A program made the position numbers and the translations under genes. Under the pieces are notes generated by a model that saw only the letters and a list, made by a program, of their open reading frames with translations, was not told the DNA's origin and made no database searches. Of a DNA stretch of 64,000 bases, positions 53,493 through 62,241 are shown piece after piece (the stretch's first letter is position 1; each line of letters begins with the position of its first letter). This stretch comes from Bacteroidales bacterium (lineage in GTDB: Bacteria; Bacteroidota; Bacteroidia; Bacteroidales; F082): contig JANJXG010000008.1 in NCBI GenBank assembly GCA_024709145.1, positions 1-64,000 on the forward strand, written 5' to 3'.

Positions 53493-53971
53493 GCCAATTT
53501 TTTTATTTAATGAAACATTGATAAATTCACGACAAAAGTAAAGTCGGGTCAAAGTCATTAAAAATCAGACATGCCGAAGGTGTCTTTGAGGAGGATCAAA
53601 GCGTTTTTTAAAGTCATGACAGTGAGATTGGTGGTTCGTAAAGTTTTGGTCGCAGGGTCAGGAAGTCCAGGGGTCTCGGGGTCTTTTCTCATCAGAGGGT
53701 CTGGCAATTATGCAAATCCGATCCATCATTCCTAATCCTTATCATTTGGAGCCTAAGGAATTTAGCTTATTAGAGATGAAGATATTCTACCATTCTTCTC
53801 ATAATAATTGGTTACGACTTGGATCAAGCGTGATTCATACAATAAATTGGATTTAGTTCGCAAACATGATAAAGACGGAAAGAAAAATCTTTGCTTTTAA
53901 CAAAAAATTATGAACTTTTAAAAACCTTAAGATCCAACCCAAGATCTGAAAATGAACCAAAACCAATCCAG
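53493..53971. other. intergenic, no gene seen
   Basis: About 480 nt of low-complexity, AT-rich sequence between a barrel gene and the decayed peptidase gene. A 3-prime part upstream of the pseudogene may hold its relict promoter; nothing else is supported. Confidence 0.5.
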
Positions 53972-54387
53972 ATGAAAAATTCATATTTACTGACAATCAT
54001 CCTGCTTTTCTGCACGATCGGTCATTTATCTGCTGATAACGTGAAAGAAGACAAAGCGCGGGTTGCAGCCCAAAACTGGTACCGGCATTATGCACCTGAA
54101 AATAAGAAGTCAGCTTCGGTGGCCAGCTTTTCTGAATACAAGCACAACGAGCGCACTGCTTTCTACATTTACAATTTCGATCAGGAGGGCATTGTGCTGG
54201 TGTCGGCTATTGATGCGGTGACGGCTGTTTTGGGTTATGGTTTTGATCATTCGGCCCACGATGAAATTACCAACAAATCAGGGAGAGGATGGTCATGCTT
54301 GATGTAAGCCATTTAGGAAGAGGCATATATGTAGTTGTAATTAAGAATTCAACTCAAACAGGCAGAAAAAAACTTGTTATCCGGTGA
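53972..54387 (+). pseudogene. internally deleted C10 (streptopain-like) peptidase gene with T9SS tail
   Basis: The frame from 53972 encodes a signal peptide (about 1-20) and a Spi/streptopain-type propeptide (AFYIYNFDQEGIVLVSA, key residues F-x-x-G-x-V-L-V-S-A), then hits a stop at 54305-54307. In the +1-shifted frame starting at 54289-54295 and ending at a TGA at 54385-54387 the sequence reads LDVSHLGRGIYVVVIKN, followed by a basic end KKLVIR, which is a T9SS type A sorting-domain terminus. The whole catalytic domain is therefore missing: an internal deletion has joined prodomain and sorting tail out of frame. Confidence 0.75.
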
Positions 54388-54393
54388 TGTAAT

Positions 54394-54426
54394 GGACAAA
54401 TTCCATTTTATGAATTAAATTTGTCC
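54394..54426. repeat. hairpin after peptidase remnant
   Basis: GGACAAATT (54394-54402) and AATTTGTCC (54418-54426) form a perfect 9-bp stem with a 15-nt loop, 6 nt after the remnant's stop. It lacks a T tract; it may be the old transcription terminator. Confidence 0.45.
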
Positions 54427-54574
54427 AAAAACATCATATGTCATTATATTTCAAAGAGATATAACATTAAAAATTCTTGAATATGCGTAAAAGCTTTCGT
54501 TGGTTACACTTCCAGGCCACAGCTTTGAACTTAAAACGCTGAACTAAAAACTAAGAACGCTTAACAACAACCCC

Positions 54575-55264
54575 TCACCCGTTTCTGCTGATCTTTTCAA
54601 GCATGGCTTTATTGAGCAGGCGCAGGTTTTTGCCGTTGAGGCTGATGAGTCCGTCCTTGCGGAAACGGCTCAGGGTACGTGTCACGCTTTCGCGGCGGGC
54701 GTGGACAAAATCTCCAAGGTCGTTGCGGTTGAGCGGCATCAGGAAACTGTCGTTGCCAAAAATTTCGTTGGCCATAAACAGCAAGGCATCGGCGACCCTT
54801 CCATTGATGTGTTTCTGCGACTGGTTGATGGATCGGTCGAAGAAAGACAGCTCATCCTGGCAAAGGTTGTTGATGATCTCGTTGGCAAACTTACCATTGA
54901 GCATGATCAGTTTTCTGAAGCTGTCGCTGCTGATGAAGCACACATGGGTGGTTTCGAGCGCCGTTACGGCATATTGGTTCAGCTTATTACCCAGCACTGT
55001 CGGAAGGCCGATAAACCGCGGCGGCTTCACCACTTTGAGGATTTGATCGCGGGCCGGACCTGTTTTGTGAACCTTCACCAGCCCCGACTTCACATAGGCC
55101 ACCCCGGTGTGCGGGTTTCCTTCACGGAAAATCTTTTCATTGCGCTGAAAAACGATGGCCGAGCAATTGTTTTGTAAAATGAAAAGCTCAGCCGGATCGA
55201 GCACCTCAACGGCACATGACTTGAACTGACAGGTTTCACAATTCGTTTTTTCAAGCTGTTTCAT
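54575..55264 (-). CDS. FNR-type Crp/Fnr regulator with four-cysteine Fe-S site
   Basis: Protein of 229 residues. The N-terminus has Cys9, Cys12 and Cys17 (C-x2-C-x4-C), and Cys109 lies in TTHVCFIS, the position of E. coli FNR Cys122, so a 4Fe-4S oxygen-sensing site is likely. A cyclic-nucleotide-like barrel (about 25-120) and a dimer helix precede the DNA-binding domain, whose recognition helix reads RRESVTRTLSRF (191-202). The R-E-x-V-x-R pattern is that of CRP and predicts GTGA half-sites, which are found in its own upstream region. Confidence 0.92.
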   Translation of the reverse strand: MKQLEKTNCETCQFKSCAVEVLDPAELFILQNNCSAIVFQRNEKIFREGNPHTGVAYVKSGLVKVHKTGPARDQILKVVKPPRFIGLPTVLGNKLNQYAVTALETTHVCFISSDSFRKLIMLNGKFANEIINNLCQDELSFFDRSINQSQKHINGRVADALLFMANEIFGNDSFLMPLNRNDLGDFVHARRESVTRTLSRFRKDGLISLNGKNLRLLNKAMLEKISRNG

Positions 55265-55309
55265 TCAATCATCCATTGGTTTCAATCATGGCAAAGTTAA
55301 ATTGTTTTT

Positions 55310-55323
55310 GTGATTGGTATCAC
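55310..55323. promoter_or_regulatory. Crp/Fnr operator 1 (GTGAT-N4-ATCAC)
   Basis: GTGATTGGTATCAC is a perfect inverted repeat with half-sites GTGAT/ATCAC, the CRP/FNR spacing. It lies 46 nt upstream of the FNR-type gene and in the shared divergent region. Confidence 0.7.
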
Positions 55324-55332
55324 CTAAAAACA

Positions 55333-55346
55333 GTGATACAGATCAC
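55333..55346. promoter_or_regulatory. Crp/Fnr operator 2 (GTGAT-N4-ATCAC)
   Basis: GTGATACAGATCAC repeats the same half-sites, centred 23 nt from operator 1 and 57 nt upstream of the small membrane protein start at 55403. Confidence 0.7.
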
Positions 55347-55402
55347 ATTGTTGAGATCAATCCGGGCAGCTGTGGTTGTATGTTTGTAAAAAATCAAAAG
55401 CC

Positions 55403-55612
55403 ATGTGTAAATTTGGAACATTCTTCTCAAAAATCGGCCTGGGATCCTTCTTTCTGGCCATACTGACCATGGTGGCCGGCTGGCTGTTTCTGGAAGTGAA
55501 CGTTTGTATCGCAGCCATGTTTCTGATGAGTTTCTCAGCCCTCAACTTCATCCTGTGTATGTTTTGCAATTGTGCCCACAACCGGCGAAACAAGACACTG
55601 GGCGTTGAATAA
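55403..55612 (+). CDS. 69-residue cysteine-rich two-helix membrane protein
   Basis: From the ATG at 55403 the product has 69 residues with two membrane helices (about 12-30 and 36-56) and a C-terminal C-x2-C-x-C motif (Cys52, Cys55, Cys57) followed by a basic tail; Cys2 and Cys35 are also present. A frame from 55376 is open but adds only a polar leader. It is divergent from the FNR-type gene and directly downstream of twin operators, so it is very probably an FNR-regulated gene. Family not recognised. Confidence 0.72.
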   Translation: MCKFGTFFSKIGLGSFFLAILTMVAGWLFLEVNVCIAAMFLMSFSALNFILCMFCNCAHNRRNKTLGVE

Positions 55613-55966
55613 ACAACTCCTTTTTGATTGACATCCGGCCTAACCCCCTAAAGCCACAAAAGACCAGATCGATTTCAAAGAAATGTGTTCATTTTAAATT
55701 TGGCAGGAGCATGTTGGCTGCAATGCTTTCTTCGTTTCGACGACGTGGCTGAACCGTTGGTTGATTACTTTCACAATAATTGTTTGGGTTAAGCGCCCTA
55801 ACAGGAGACTTTACTGAAGTTGAATTCAATTGCCAAATTCACTTGCTTTTTGATCGGTCACTGAATTTTCAGCTTTGTGGTATTTGCCGTTCAGACGAAA
55901 CATAATTTTGTTTTCTTTGCAACTGAATCATCAAAAGAGTATCAACCATTAAAAAAAAAGCACCCG
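55613..55966. other. intergenic, no gene seen
   Basis: About 350 nt with no supported gene. TAATTTTG near 55900 resembles a -7 element but has no partner at the right spacing. Confidence 0.5.
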
Positions 55967-56665
55967 ATGCAAAGATTCCTGATTTCCCTGGCAAGCCTCC
56001 TGATCCTCTTCAGCCTCAACGCACAGGCTCAAAAGAAAAAAGTGTATTACACCACCGCCGGCGAACTTATTTTCTCAGCTGCTGCCATCGACAACAACGG
56101 CAACGAAGGTGGCAGCATCCTGCGTTTTTCACCTTTCTTCAACAGTCAGAACCACATCAACAAAGACCTGAACAGCGCATTTGGGGTGTTCACAGGTCTG
56201 AACCTCCGGAATGTTGGTTTTATTTACGAACATGCCGATGGTAACACCCGCACCAAACACCGGAATTACAACATCGGAATTCCTGCCGGCATCAAACTGG
56301 GCAATGTGGATGCGACTTTTCTCTATGCCGGTTATGAAATCGAATTTCCAATCAATTACAAGGAAAAGACTTTTGTAAATGAAAAACGAACCGACCGCTT
56401 CAACGTTTGGTTCAGCAAGCGTGTGCCTTCTTTCTATCATACCGTCATGGCGGGTATTCAGTTTAAAGGTGGTGCCAACCTCAAATTCAAATATTACCTC
56501 ACCGGTTTTTTCAACAAAGATTTCACCGAAACCATCAACGGCATCCCGATGAAACCCTATGCCAACATGGATGTTCACGTCTTTTATGTGTCGCTCAGTT
56601 TCGATATGCTGCGTGGCCTGGAACAATTTGGCGTGGTTGAACCAAGCGAAATCAAGGTGTATTAA
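55967..56665 (+). CDS. outer-membrane or secreted barrel-like protein
   Basis: From the ATG at 55967 the protein has 232 residues with a signal peptide (1-20, ending NAQAQ); the open frame reaches 55877 but its leader is not signal-like. The mature part carries strands such as EGGSILRFSPFFN, GVFTGLNLRNVGFIYEH and VHVFYVSLSFDML, suggesting a barrel of ten or more strands. It resembles Bacteroidota barrels of unknown function. Monocistronic. Confidence 0.78.
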   Translation: MQRFLISLASLLILFSLNAQAQKKKVYYTTAGELIFSAAAIDNNGNEGGSILRFSPFFNSQNHINKDLNSAFGVFTGLNLRNVGFIYEHADGNTRTKHRNYNIGIPAGIKLGNVDATFLYAGYEIEFPINYKEKTFVNEKRTDRFNVWFSKRVPSFYHTVMAGIQFKGGANLKFKYYLTGFFNKDFTETINGIPMKPYANMDVHVFYVSLSFDMLRGLEQFGVVEPSEIKVY

Positions 56666-56833
56666 GGTAATGTGGCAGCTACGCCCGTTGGCATCAAAAG
56701 GCTTTATACCCTGCCCTTGAAACGGATTTTACAAAGCTGTGCCTTACATCCGAAACAAATACAAACTTCAACTAAGGTTGTAAGACAAGGTTACTGGCGC
56801 CACCCATAGTGTAGGTTTCAAACCGATCAGCAA

Positions 56834-57205
56834 ATGATAGCAGTCGAAGATTTTATTTTTCAGCATGAAGGAAATCAGCGCGAACTGATGCTCTTTTTTC
56901 ATCACTATTTGAGCAACGACTTCAACCTCAACGCGAAAATGCGTTTCAAGATACCTTTTTATGATGCCAAAAGCTGGGTATGTTACCTGAATCCCATCAA
57001 AAAAGACAGGGTGGAACTCGCTTTTATCCGTGGAAACGAACTTTCCAATGTTCAGGGCTTGCTGCAAAGCAAAGGCAGAAAACAGGTGAGCGGCATTGAA
57101 TTGGAGCTTGTGACTGAACTTCCGTTGCAGCAGATTTCCGAAATTCTCCACGAGGCTATCCTGCTCGACCGCAAAAGTCCTTATTCGGTGAGAAAAAAAA
57201 ACTGA
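56834..57205 (+). CDS. DUF1801-family protein
   Basis: Protein of 123 residues matching DUF1801 (YdhG-like) proteins: KMRFKIPFYDAKSWVCYLNP near 36 with the conserved Y/F and hydrophobic strand, VELAFIRGNEL near 62 and an amphipathic C-terminal helix. These small soluble proteins have no established function. No signal peptide. It lies 93 nt upstream of a barrel gene. Confidence 0.82.
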   Translation: MIAVEDFIFQHEGNQRELMLFFHHYLSNDFNLNAKMRFKIPFYDAKSWVCYLNPIKKDRVELAFIRGNELSNVQGLLQSKGRKQVSGIELELVTELPLQQISEILHEAILLDRKSPYSVRKKN

Positions 57206-57298
57206 TTGCAGCTTCAATTTTTAGCCTTAAGGATGAAATCCGGTCAGTAGTTTTGGCATGCAATTGATACCTTCGGTTCTTTTAGAAAATTAGCTTCC

Positions 57299-57955
57299 AT
57301 GAAATACTCATTCAGCATTTTGCTTCTTTGGCTGTTTTCTTTCAGCGCTGTTGCTCAAATTATCGAAAGCGTCGGCATCAAAGCCGGAATAAGTTATTCC
57401 AACCAGACTTACTACTACAAAACTCCCGGCTTTTCAATCAAGATGGATTACAAGACCGGACTTTATCTGGTTGCAACAGCTGAATCGTTCAGGGGAAAGC
57501 ACCTGGCTTTGTCCACTGAGGCAGGTTTTGTGCAAAAAGGCTCGCAGGACGAAGTTGAGCTTGTCACGCCTGAGTTTCCGGAGGGTAGCGGACAATTCAC
57601 AACCGCCAAAATCACATCCAGTTACCTTACTTTCTGTCCGGCACTGAAAGCGTTTTTTGACCTGAAGAAGCTGTCGTTTTATGTTCAGGCAGGACCGCGA
57701 CTCGACTTTCGCGTTGCAACACAGTCTGATTTCGGCGGAGAGCTTAACAAAAAAAAGAATAAATTGATGGCGGGCCTCAACTGGGCAGCCGGAGCTGAAT
57801 ACAAAGTCAGCAAATTACGTTTACTGCTCGAGTTTTCAGGACGGCCCGATTTCACACCCCAGCTCGAACTGGCGCCAACCGAAAACAGCACAGGTCTGAA
57901 AGTCACCGGAAAGAGTTTCCTTCTGACCACCGGGCTACGGTATCAGTTGCGGTGA
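57299..57955 (+). CDS. PorT-like outer-membrane beta-barrel protein
   Basis: Protein of 218 residues with a signal peptide (1-19, ending SAVAQ), then the opening SVGIKAGISYSNQT that marks the OMP_b-brl_2 (PorT-like) family. Eight strands follow, ending LLTTGLRYQLR. Such barrels are common in the phylum and mostly uncharacterised. The gene converges with the T9SS protein gene at 58066. Confidence 0.82.
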   Translation: MKYSFSILLLWLFSFSAVAQIIESVGIKAGISYSNQTYYYKTPGFSIKMDYKTGLYLVATAESFRGKHLALSTEAGFVQKGSQDEVELVTPEFPEGSGQFTTAKITSSYLTFCPALKAFFDLKKLSFYVQAGPRLDFRVATQSDFGGELNKKKNKLMAGLNWAAGAEYKVSKLRLLLEFSGRPDFTPQLELAPTENSTGLKVTGKSFLLTTGLRYQLR

Positions 57956-58065
57956 GTTTGCGCAAAACCTGCTAAAAACTGAAATAAAGATGAATCCGGT
58001 TTATTCAATCAAAGTTTTCGGACTACCTTGTTAAAGGTTGGGAAATCAAAATTTCGATCGACAGA

Positions 58066-59859
58066 TCAGGGTTTTATCACGATCTTTCGTGACTGCCTGA
58101 TGCCGTCCTGAATCAGCTGCAGCACATACATTCCGGCTGCCCATTCCCGGGTGCTCAACGTTAGTTGCTGAACGGGTTGAATCATATTCTCAGTGGTTTT
58201 GTACACCACATTTCCCATCAAATCCGTGAGGGTGATTTGCAGATCGGCAGCAGAAGCACCTGCCAGCCGGATGTTGATCACTTCTTTGGCTGGAAGTGGA
58301 AAAACATTGAAATCTAATGCTTTGTTGTCGGCCACTGACACCGGATTGAGCGAGGCAGGATTGGAATAGACCGTTGAATAGCTGTTTTTCTGAACCGATG
58401 TCGTACAGCCGTCTGCCCTTTCGATGGCGACCATATAACTCACGGTGCCCGATGGAGCATCAAAATCTGTAAAAGAGTTGAAGCTGGAAGAGAGTGTGGC
58501 AATCTGCTGATAACCGCCTGAGCCTGTTTTACGCAGGATGTTGTACGATGCAAACTCAAAGCCCAGATAGGGTGTCCAGATCAGGTTCCAGTTGCCACCC
58601 ACACCCTGACTGATAGTGAGGTGAATGGTCTGATGAAAATCACCGGTAGGAAAAATCCTGTTTTCGCTGTCGGTAAATCCGATTTTGTAGCGGTAAGGTC
58701 GCACGGCAGGATTTGATGCATTGTCGGTTACAATGGTTTCGCCGTTATAAGGCACAGTGGCAATCACCTCATACACATTGGCCTGGTTGGTTTCTTTGTA
58801 AACCAGAAAGTTGGCGATGAGACCCGAATCAGGTCTTTCCCAAACAATCATATTGTTGTTGCTCAGGCTGTCGACCGTCACCATGCACAATGGGGTATCC
58901 GGCAAGGGGAAAATCGAAAAGACGGCACTGGTGTCCATGGCTGACAGCGCGTAGGGATCGCGGATCCTGATCAGGCAGGTTTCGGAATTCACATTGGGCG
59001 TGGTCCACACATAGCTGCCCGTGTTGCCGGTGCTGATGGCATTGGTGATGGTGATCCAGCTCTGACCGTTGTCGGTTGAATATTCAAGATCACAGTTCTC
59101 CGAGAAGGGTTGTTCTACGGTCCAGCTGATCGTCAGCGGGCTGTAAACCCCCACAATTTCGCCACCGGCGGGAGATGTTAAAGTATAGACAGGGATTGGA
59201 CTAACCGTGAAAGGCGAGCTTAGCACAAACTCGGTTGGGTCAGCAGCGTTGCTCAGCTTCAGGATGCAGGAAACCGCCGGAGATTCCGGAAAAACGAAAT
59301 AACTATAACCGCTGAGTGCATTGATATTTTGAGCCAAAGGCTCAAATGACAATCCGTTGTTTACCGAAACTTCTGCATTGAGCAGGGTAATATCCGGATC
59401 GTTAATGAGCCACCACACATAAAAAGGTGTGTTGACAAAAACCACCGAACCCGTTCCCGGTTGATAAAGGGTGATCGGCGGCACGCTGATACTGAACGGT
59501 CCGTCGCTGACATCGCTGATGGAAGAATTGGTGAAATCTGTCAGCCGGAGCAGGGCATTCTGGGTAACAAAGTAAGGCACGCCCACCGAAGCATTGCCAC
59601 CGTTGGGAGCCGAAGGAACTTCACCGAAATAATACCAGGTGTTGCCCCCATTGGGTGAAAATTCCACGTAAATGACACCGCCGAGCGATTGCCCTGTCCA
59701 GCTGATGGTCTCAACAGAGCCGTACACCCAGCTTTCGCCGCCGTTGGGATTCTGCAGGGTAAGTGACTGTGCCTGACTTTGCAGACCGAAAAAGATCAGC
59801 ATTGCGACAGAAGTTGTCAGGCGCGAAAACTTTCGGAAAGTGTAGTAGAGTGATTTCAT
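58066..59859 (-). CDS. T9SS-exported repeat protein with Fn3/GPI-like beta-sandwich domains
   Basis: From the ATG at 59859 the product has 597 residues; the open frame to 59901 lacks a signal. After a signal peptide (about 1-31, ending QSQAQ) come three or four related beta-sandwich repeats opening with phrases such as LQNPNGGESWVYGSVETISW and LTSPAGGEIVGVYSPLTISW (key residues P-x-G-G-E and I-S-W), then Fn3-like modules and a T9SS sorting domain from about 520 (FNVFPLPAKEVINIRL). Probably a surface adhesin or binding protein. No enzyme motif seen. Confidence 0.85.
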   Translation of the reverse strand: MKSLYYTFRKFSRLTTSVAMLIFFGLQSQAQSLTLQNPNGGESWVYGSVETISWTGQSLGGVIYVEFSPNGGNTWYYFGEVPSAPNGGNASVGVPYFVTQNALLRLTDFTNSSISDVSDGPFSISVPPITLYQPGTGSVVFVNTPFYVWWLINDPDITLLNAEVSVNNGLSFEPLAQNINALSGYSYFVFPESPAVSCILKLSNAADPTEFVLSSPFTVSPIPVYTLTSPAGGEIVGVYSPLTISWTVEQPFSENCDLEYSTDNGQSWITITNAISTGNTGSYVWTTPNVNSETCLIRIRDPYALSAMDTSAVFSIFPLPDTPLCMVTVDSLSNNNMIVWERPDSGLIANFLVYKETNQANVYEVIATVPYNGETIVTDNASNPAVRPYRYKIGFTDSENRIFPTGDFHQTIHLTISQGVGGNWNLIWTPYLGFEFASYNILRKTGSGGYQQIATLSSSFNSFTDFDAPSGTVSYMVAIERADGCTTSVQKNSYSTVYSNPASLNPVSVADNKALDFNVFPLPAKEVINIRLAGASAADLQITLTDLMGNVVYKTTENMIQPVQQLTLSTREWAAGMYVLQLIQDGIRQSRKIVIKP

Positions 59860-60019
59860 TGAGTAAGATATGATTGATGTAATAAGAATGTAAACAACCA
59901 TGCATCGGATAAGTTTGTCAGATTCGTAAATATATCCGGAATCAACTCAAATGATGTCTTTTATATCCGGTTGCTGAACAAAATTGTTCATCCTGAAACA
60001 AAACAACAGGAATGATTGT

Positions 60020-60027
60020 TACTTTTG
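60020..60027 (+). promoter_or_regulatory. -7 element candidate for zinc-finger gene
   Basis: TACTTTTG fits TAnnTTTG, 39 nt upstream of the ATG at 60066. No -33 box recognised. Its position inside the longer frame from 60012 argues for the downstream start. Confidence 0.35.
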
Positions 60028-60065
60028 AAAAGGAAGAATTAATTAACAAAAAAAAGATCAAAACG

Positions 60066-60314
60066 ATGAAATGCCCGAATTGCAATGTGAGTCTGGTGAT
60101 GACCGACAGAAGCGGAATTGAAATTGACTATTGTCCGCAATGCCGCGGGGTTTGGCTCGACCGCGGTGAACTTGACAAAATCATCGAGCGATCAGGCCCG
60201 ACCGTCAGGCAAACGCCTTTTGAAGGTTATTCCGACAAGCAGCGTTATCCTTCCGACAGAGAATACCACTACAAGAAGAAAAAAGGCCTGCTGGGTGAAC
60301 TCTTCGACTTTTAG
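60066..60314 (+). CDS. TFIIB-type zinc-ribbon protein
   Basis: From the ATG at 60066 the product has 82 residues; a longer frame starts at 60012 but runs through a promoter-like element. The N-terminus carries MKCPNCNVSLV and DYCPQCRGVWLDRGELDKI, a two C-x2-C zinc ribbon of the zf-TFIIB family, followed by a basic, low-complexity tail. Small soluble metal-binding protein of unknown role. Confidence 0.88.
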   Translation: MKCPNCNVSLVMTDRSGIEIDYCPQCRGVWLDRGELDKIIERSGPTVRQTPFEGYSDKQRYPSDREYHYKKKKGLLGELFDF

Positions 60315-60493
60315 TCGTTCTGCCAGCCCCCCTTCCCTGCAGTGAATTGGCGCATTCGCAGAGAAGGCAATGATCATGGCTTATAAAGGAGTTATTTCCC
60401 TTCAGGCATGGATTTATTACATTTGCCAGATGGACGATTTGTCGATCGGGCAATCACAGATCATCAAAAACCTGCTTCTATACCTGACGGACC

Positions 60494-61084
60494 ATGCAAC
60501 AGGATTTTCATTTATTCATTCAGTCGGCGAAGGCCATTTGTCCGGTACTGACAGATGCAGAGCTGACACACTTTAGCGCGTTGCTCATGTGCCTATCGTT
60601 GAAAAAAAAGGAGTTTTTCCTGCAGTCGGGTCAGATTCAGCAGCATATTGGTTTTATTACAAAAGGATTGGTCCGGTCATTTTATATTGACAGCCAGGGG
60701 AATGATATCACTGTGAGGTTTTATTCCGAACAGGACTATGCCACCCACTACACCGCCTTTATCACCCGCGAACCATCCAAATATACCTTTCAGTGCCTTG
60801 AAGACACCACACTCGTTTTGCTAAGCTATGATCAGATGCAGCGTATGTATGTTGATTTTCCAAACTTTGAGCGTTACGGACGGCTGATCGCAGAAGAGAT
60901 TTTAAAAATGCAGCAGGCACGCATCGAGAGTTTCATCTTTCAAACGGCAGAAGAACGCTATGTGGCCTTCACAAAGCGTCACCCTGAGCTGTTCAACCGT
61001 GTGTCGCTCACTCATTTATGCAGCTACCTCGGTATCGAAAGGCAGACGCTGACACGGATTCGCCAAAAAATTGCCCGCCAATAA
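60494..61084 (+). CDS. Crp/Fnr-family transcriptional regulator
   Basis: Protein of 196 residues with a cyclic-nucleotide-binding-like barrel (about 20-125, containing GFITKGLVRSFYIDSQGND) and a compact helix-turn-helix near 165-195 (SLTHLCSYLGIERQTLTRIR). There is no N-terminal Cys cluster, unlike the FNR-type gene at 54575. Many similar small regulators in Bacteroidota respond to unidentified signals. It overlaps the downstream hydrolase frame only if the longest frame there is used. Confidence 0.9.
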   Translation: MQQDFHLFIQSAKAICPVLTDAELTHFSALLMCLSLKKKEFFLQSGQIQQHIGFITKGLVRSFYIDSQGNDITVRFYSEQDYATHYTAFITREPSKYTFQCLEDTTLVLLSYDQMQRMYVDFPNFERYGRLIAEEILKMQQARIESFIFQTAEERYVAFTKRHPELFNRVSLTHLCSYLGIERQTLTRIRQKIARQ

Positions 61085-61157
61085 TTTTTTTTTGACGCAT
61101 TTGTGTCATGATTGTCTCCGGGTTTCCGCCAAATTTTGCGGCATCAAAGCCTCAGAT

Positions 61158-62111
61158 ATGAAACATCTCTCTTTTCACCCTGCCCACGACCGCACAAGCG
61201 CCGCTGCCCTTCCTCTTGCAGCTTCAATATTCAACGAGTTGCATACCAAATCAAACCGACGCGATTTTTCTTTGAATTGGCTTCTCCCAACGATGATCAT
61301 GTTTCTTTTTTCCCAAACTTTATCCGCACAAAACCTTCTAAAAATGAAAAAACAAATCATTCAAACCACAGCAGGCAACATCGCTATTTTTATAAAACAA
61401 CATCCCTCGCAAGAAACCCCCATTGTTTTTTTGCACGGGGTGTATTTTGACCATCGCTTATGGGACAAGTTCACATCCCAAATCAACGACAGGACAGTGA
61501 TTGCCATAGATATGCCATTGCACGGTGAGAGCGTTGAAAACATCAAAGCCGACTGGAACCTCGACGATTGCGCCGACATGCTCCTGCAGGTGATTGACAG
61601 CCTGAAGCTACAACAGGTCATCGCCGTTGGTCATTCATGGGGCAGCATGACCATCCTGCGCGCCGCCGGCAAAGCACCCGACAGGTTTGCATCAGCCGGC
61701 TTATGCAATATGCCCTTTCAGGCGGCAACAAAACAGGAAAAGCGGAACATCAAGATTCAACATACGGCGATGATTTTCAAAGGTTTTTATATGAAACAAG
61801 CCGCTAAGGCGCTGATGAGTAAAGAAAGCCTGACTCGTCATCCTGAAATGATGCAACAACTGATCATGCCCATGAGCAAAATGCCATCCAAAGCCATCCG
61901 CTATACCGATCGGGCCGTCAGGATCAATGCTACGGATGCCACCCCCCTGATTCGCTCACTGCAGGTTAGGACCATGGCCCTGACCGGTGAGTCAGATTAT
62001 GTGGGCACACCACCCCTGCCTCAAGCACACATTGTCAAAGGAGGACATGTAAGCCCTCTGGAAGCTCCGGAGGAGGTGTATAACATGATTCGCTCACTGA
62101 TGAGCAGATGA
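61158..62111 (+). CDS. alpha/beta hydrolase, probably secreted
   Basis: About 317 residues from the ATG at 61158; starts at 61293 or 61344 are also possible. A signal-like segment ending TLSAQ occurs at about residue 56, which would make the leader unusually long for 61158, so 61293 may be the true start. The hydrolase core has FLHGVYFDHRLWD near 115, the nucleophile elbow VGHSWGSM near 185 and a catalytic His in VKGGHVSPLEAP near 295. Substrate unknown. It lies just after a Crp/Fnr regulator on the same strand. Confidence 0.8.
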   Translation: MKHLSFHPAHDRTSAAALPLAASIFNELHTKSNRRDFSLNWLLPTMIMFLFSQTLSAQNLLKMKKQIIQTTAGNIAIFIKQHPSQETPIVFLHGVYFDHRLWDKFTSQINDRTVIAIDMPLHGESVENIKADWNLDDCADMLLQVIDSLKLQQVIAVGHSWGSMTILRAAGKAPDRFASAGLCNMPFQAATKQEKRNIKIQHTAMIFKGFYMKQAAKALMSKESLTRHPEMMQQLIMPMSKMPSKAIRYTDRAVRINATDATPLIRSLQVRTMALTGESDYVGTPPLPQAHIVKGGHVSPLEAPEEVYNMIRSLMSR

Positions 62112-62241
62112 AACAGCTGCTGCTATCCGCAGAAAATGAACAGATGAAGGTGTGATTACTGCAACCATTGCAGTACTTTGATGAAGCGTACACCCGGGCG
62201 CCGCTGTAGCCTGTTGCGACAGACATTTGATAACGAAAACG

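Noticed and set aside
61200-61345. Twin-arginine signal in the hydrolase (RRDF near residue 34)
   Set aside because: The context lacks the S/T-R-R-x-F-L-K pattern and sits too far from a credible start; a normal Sec-type signal ending TLSAQ is likelier.
62112-62241. Short plus-strand frames between the hydrolase and the MITE
   Set aside because: Frames of 15-35 residues are interrupted by stops and one runs into the inverted-repeat element; no support for a gene.
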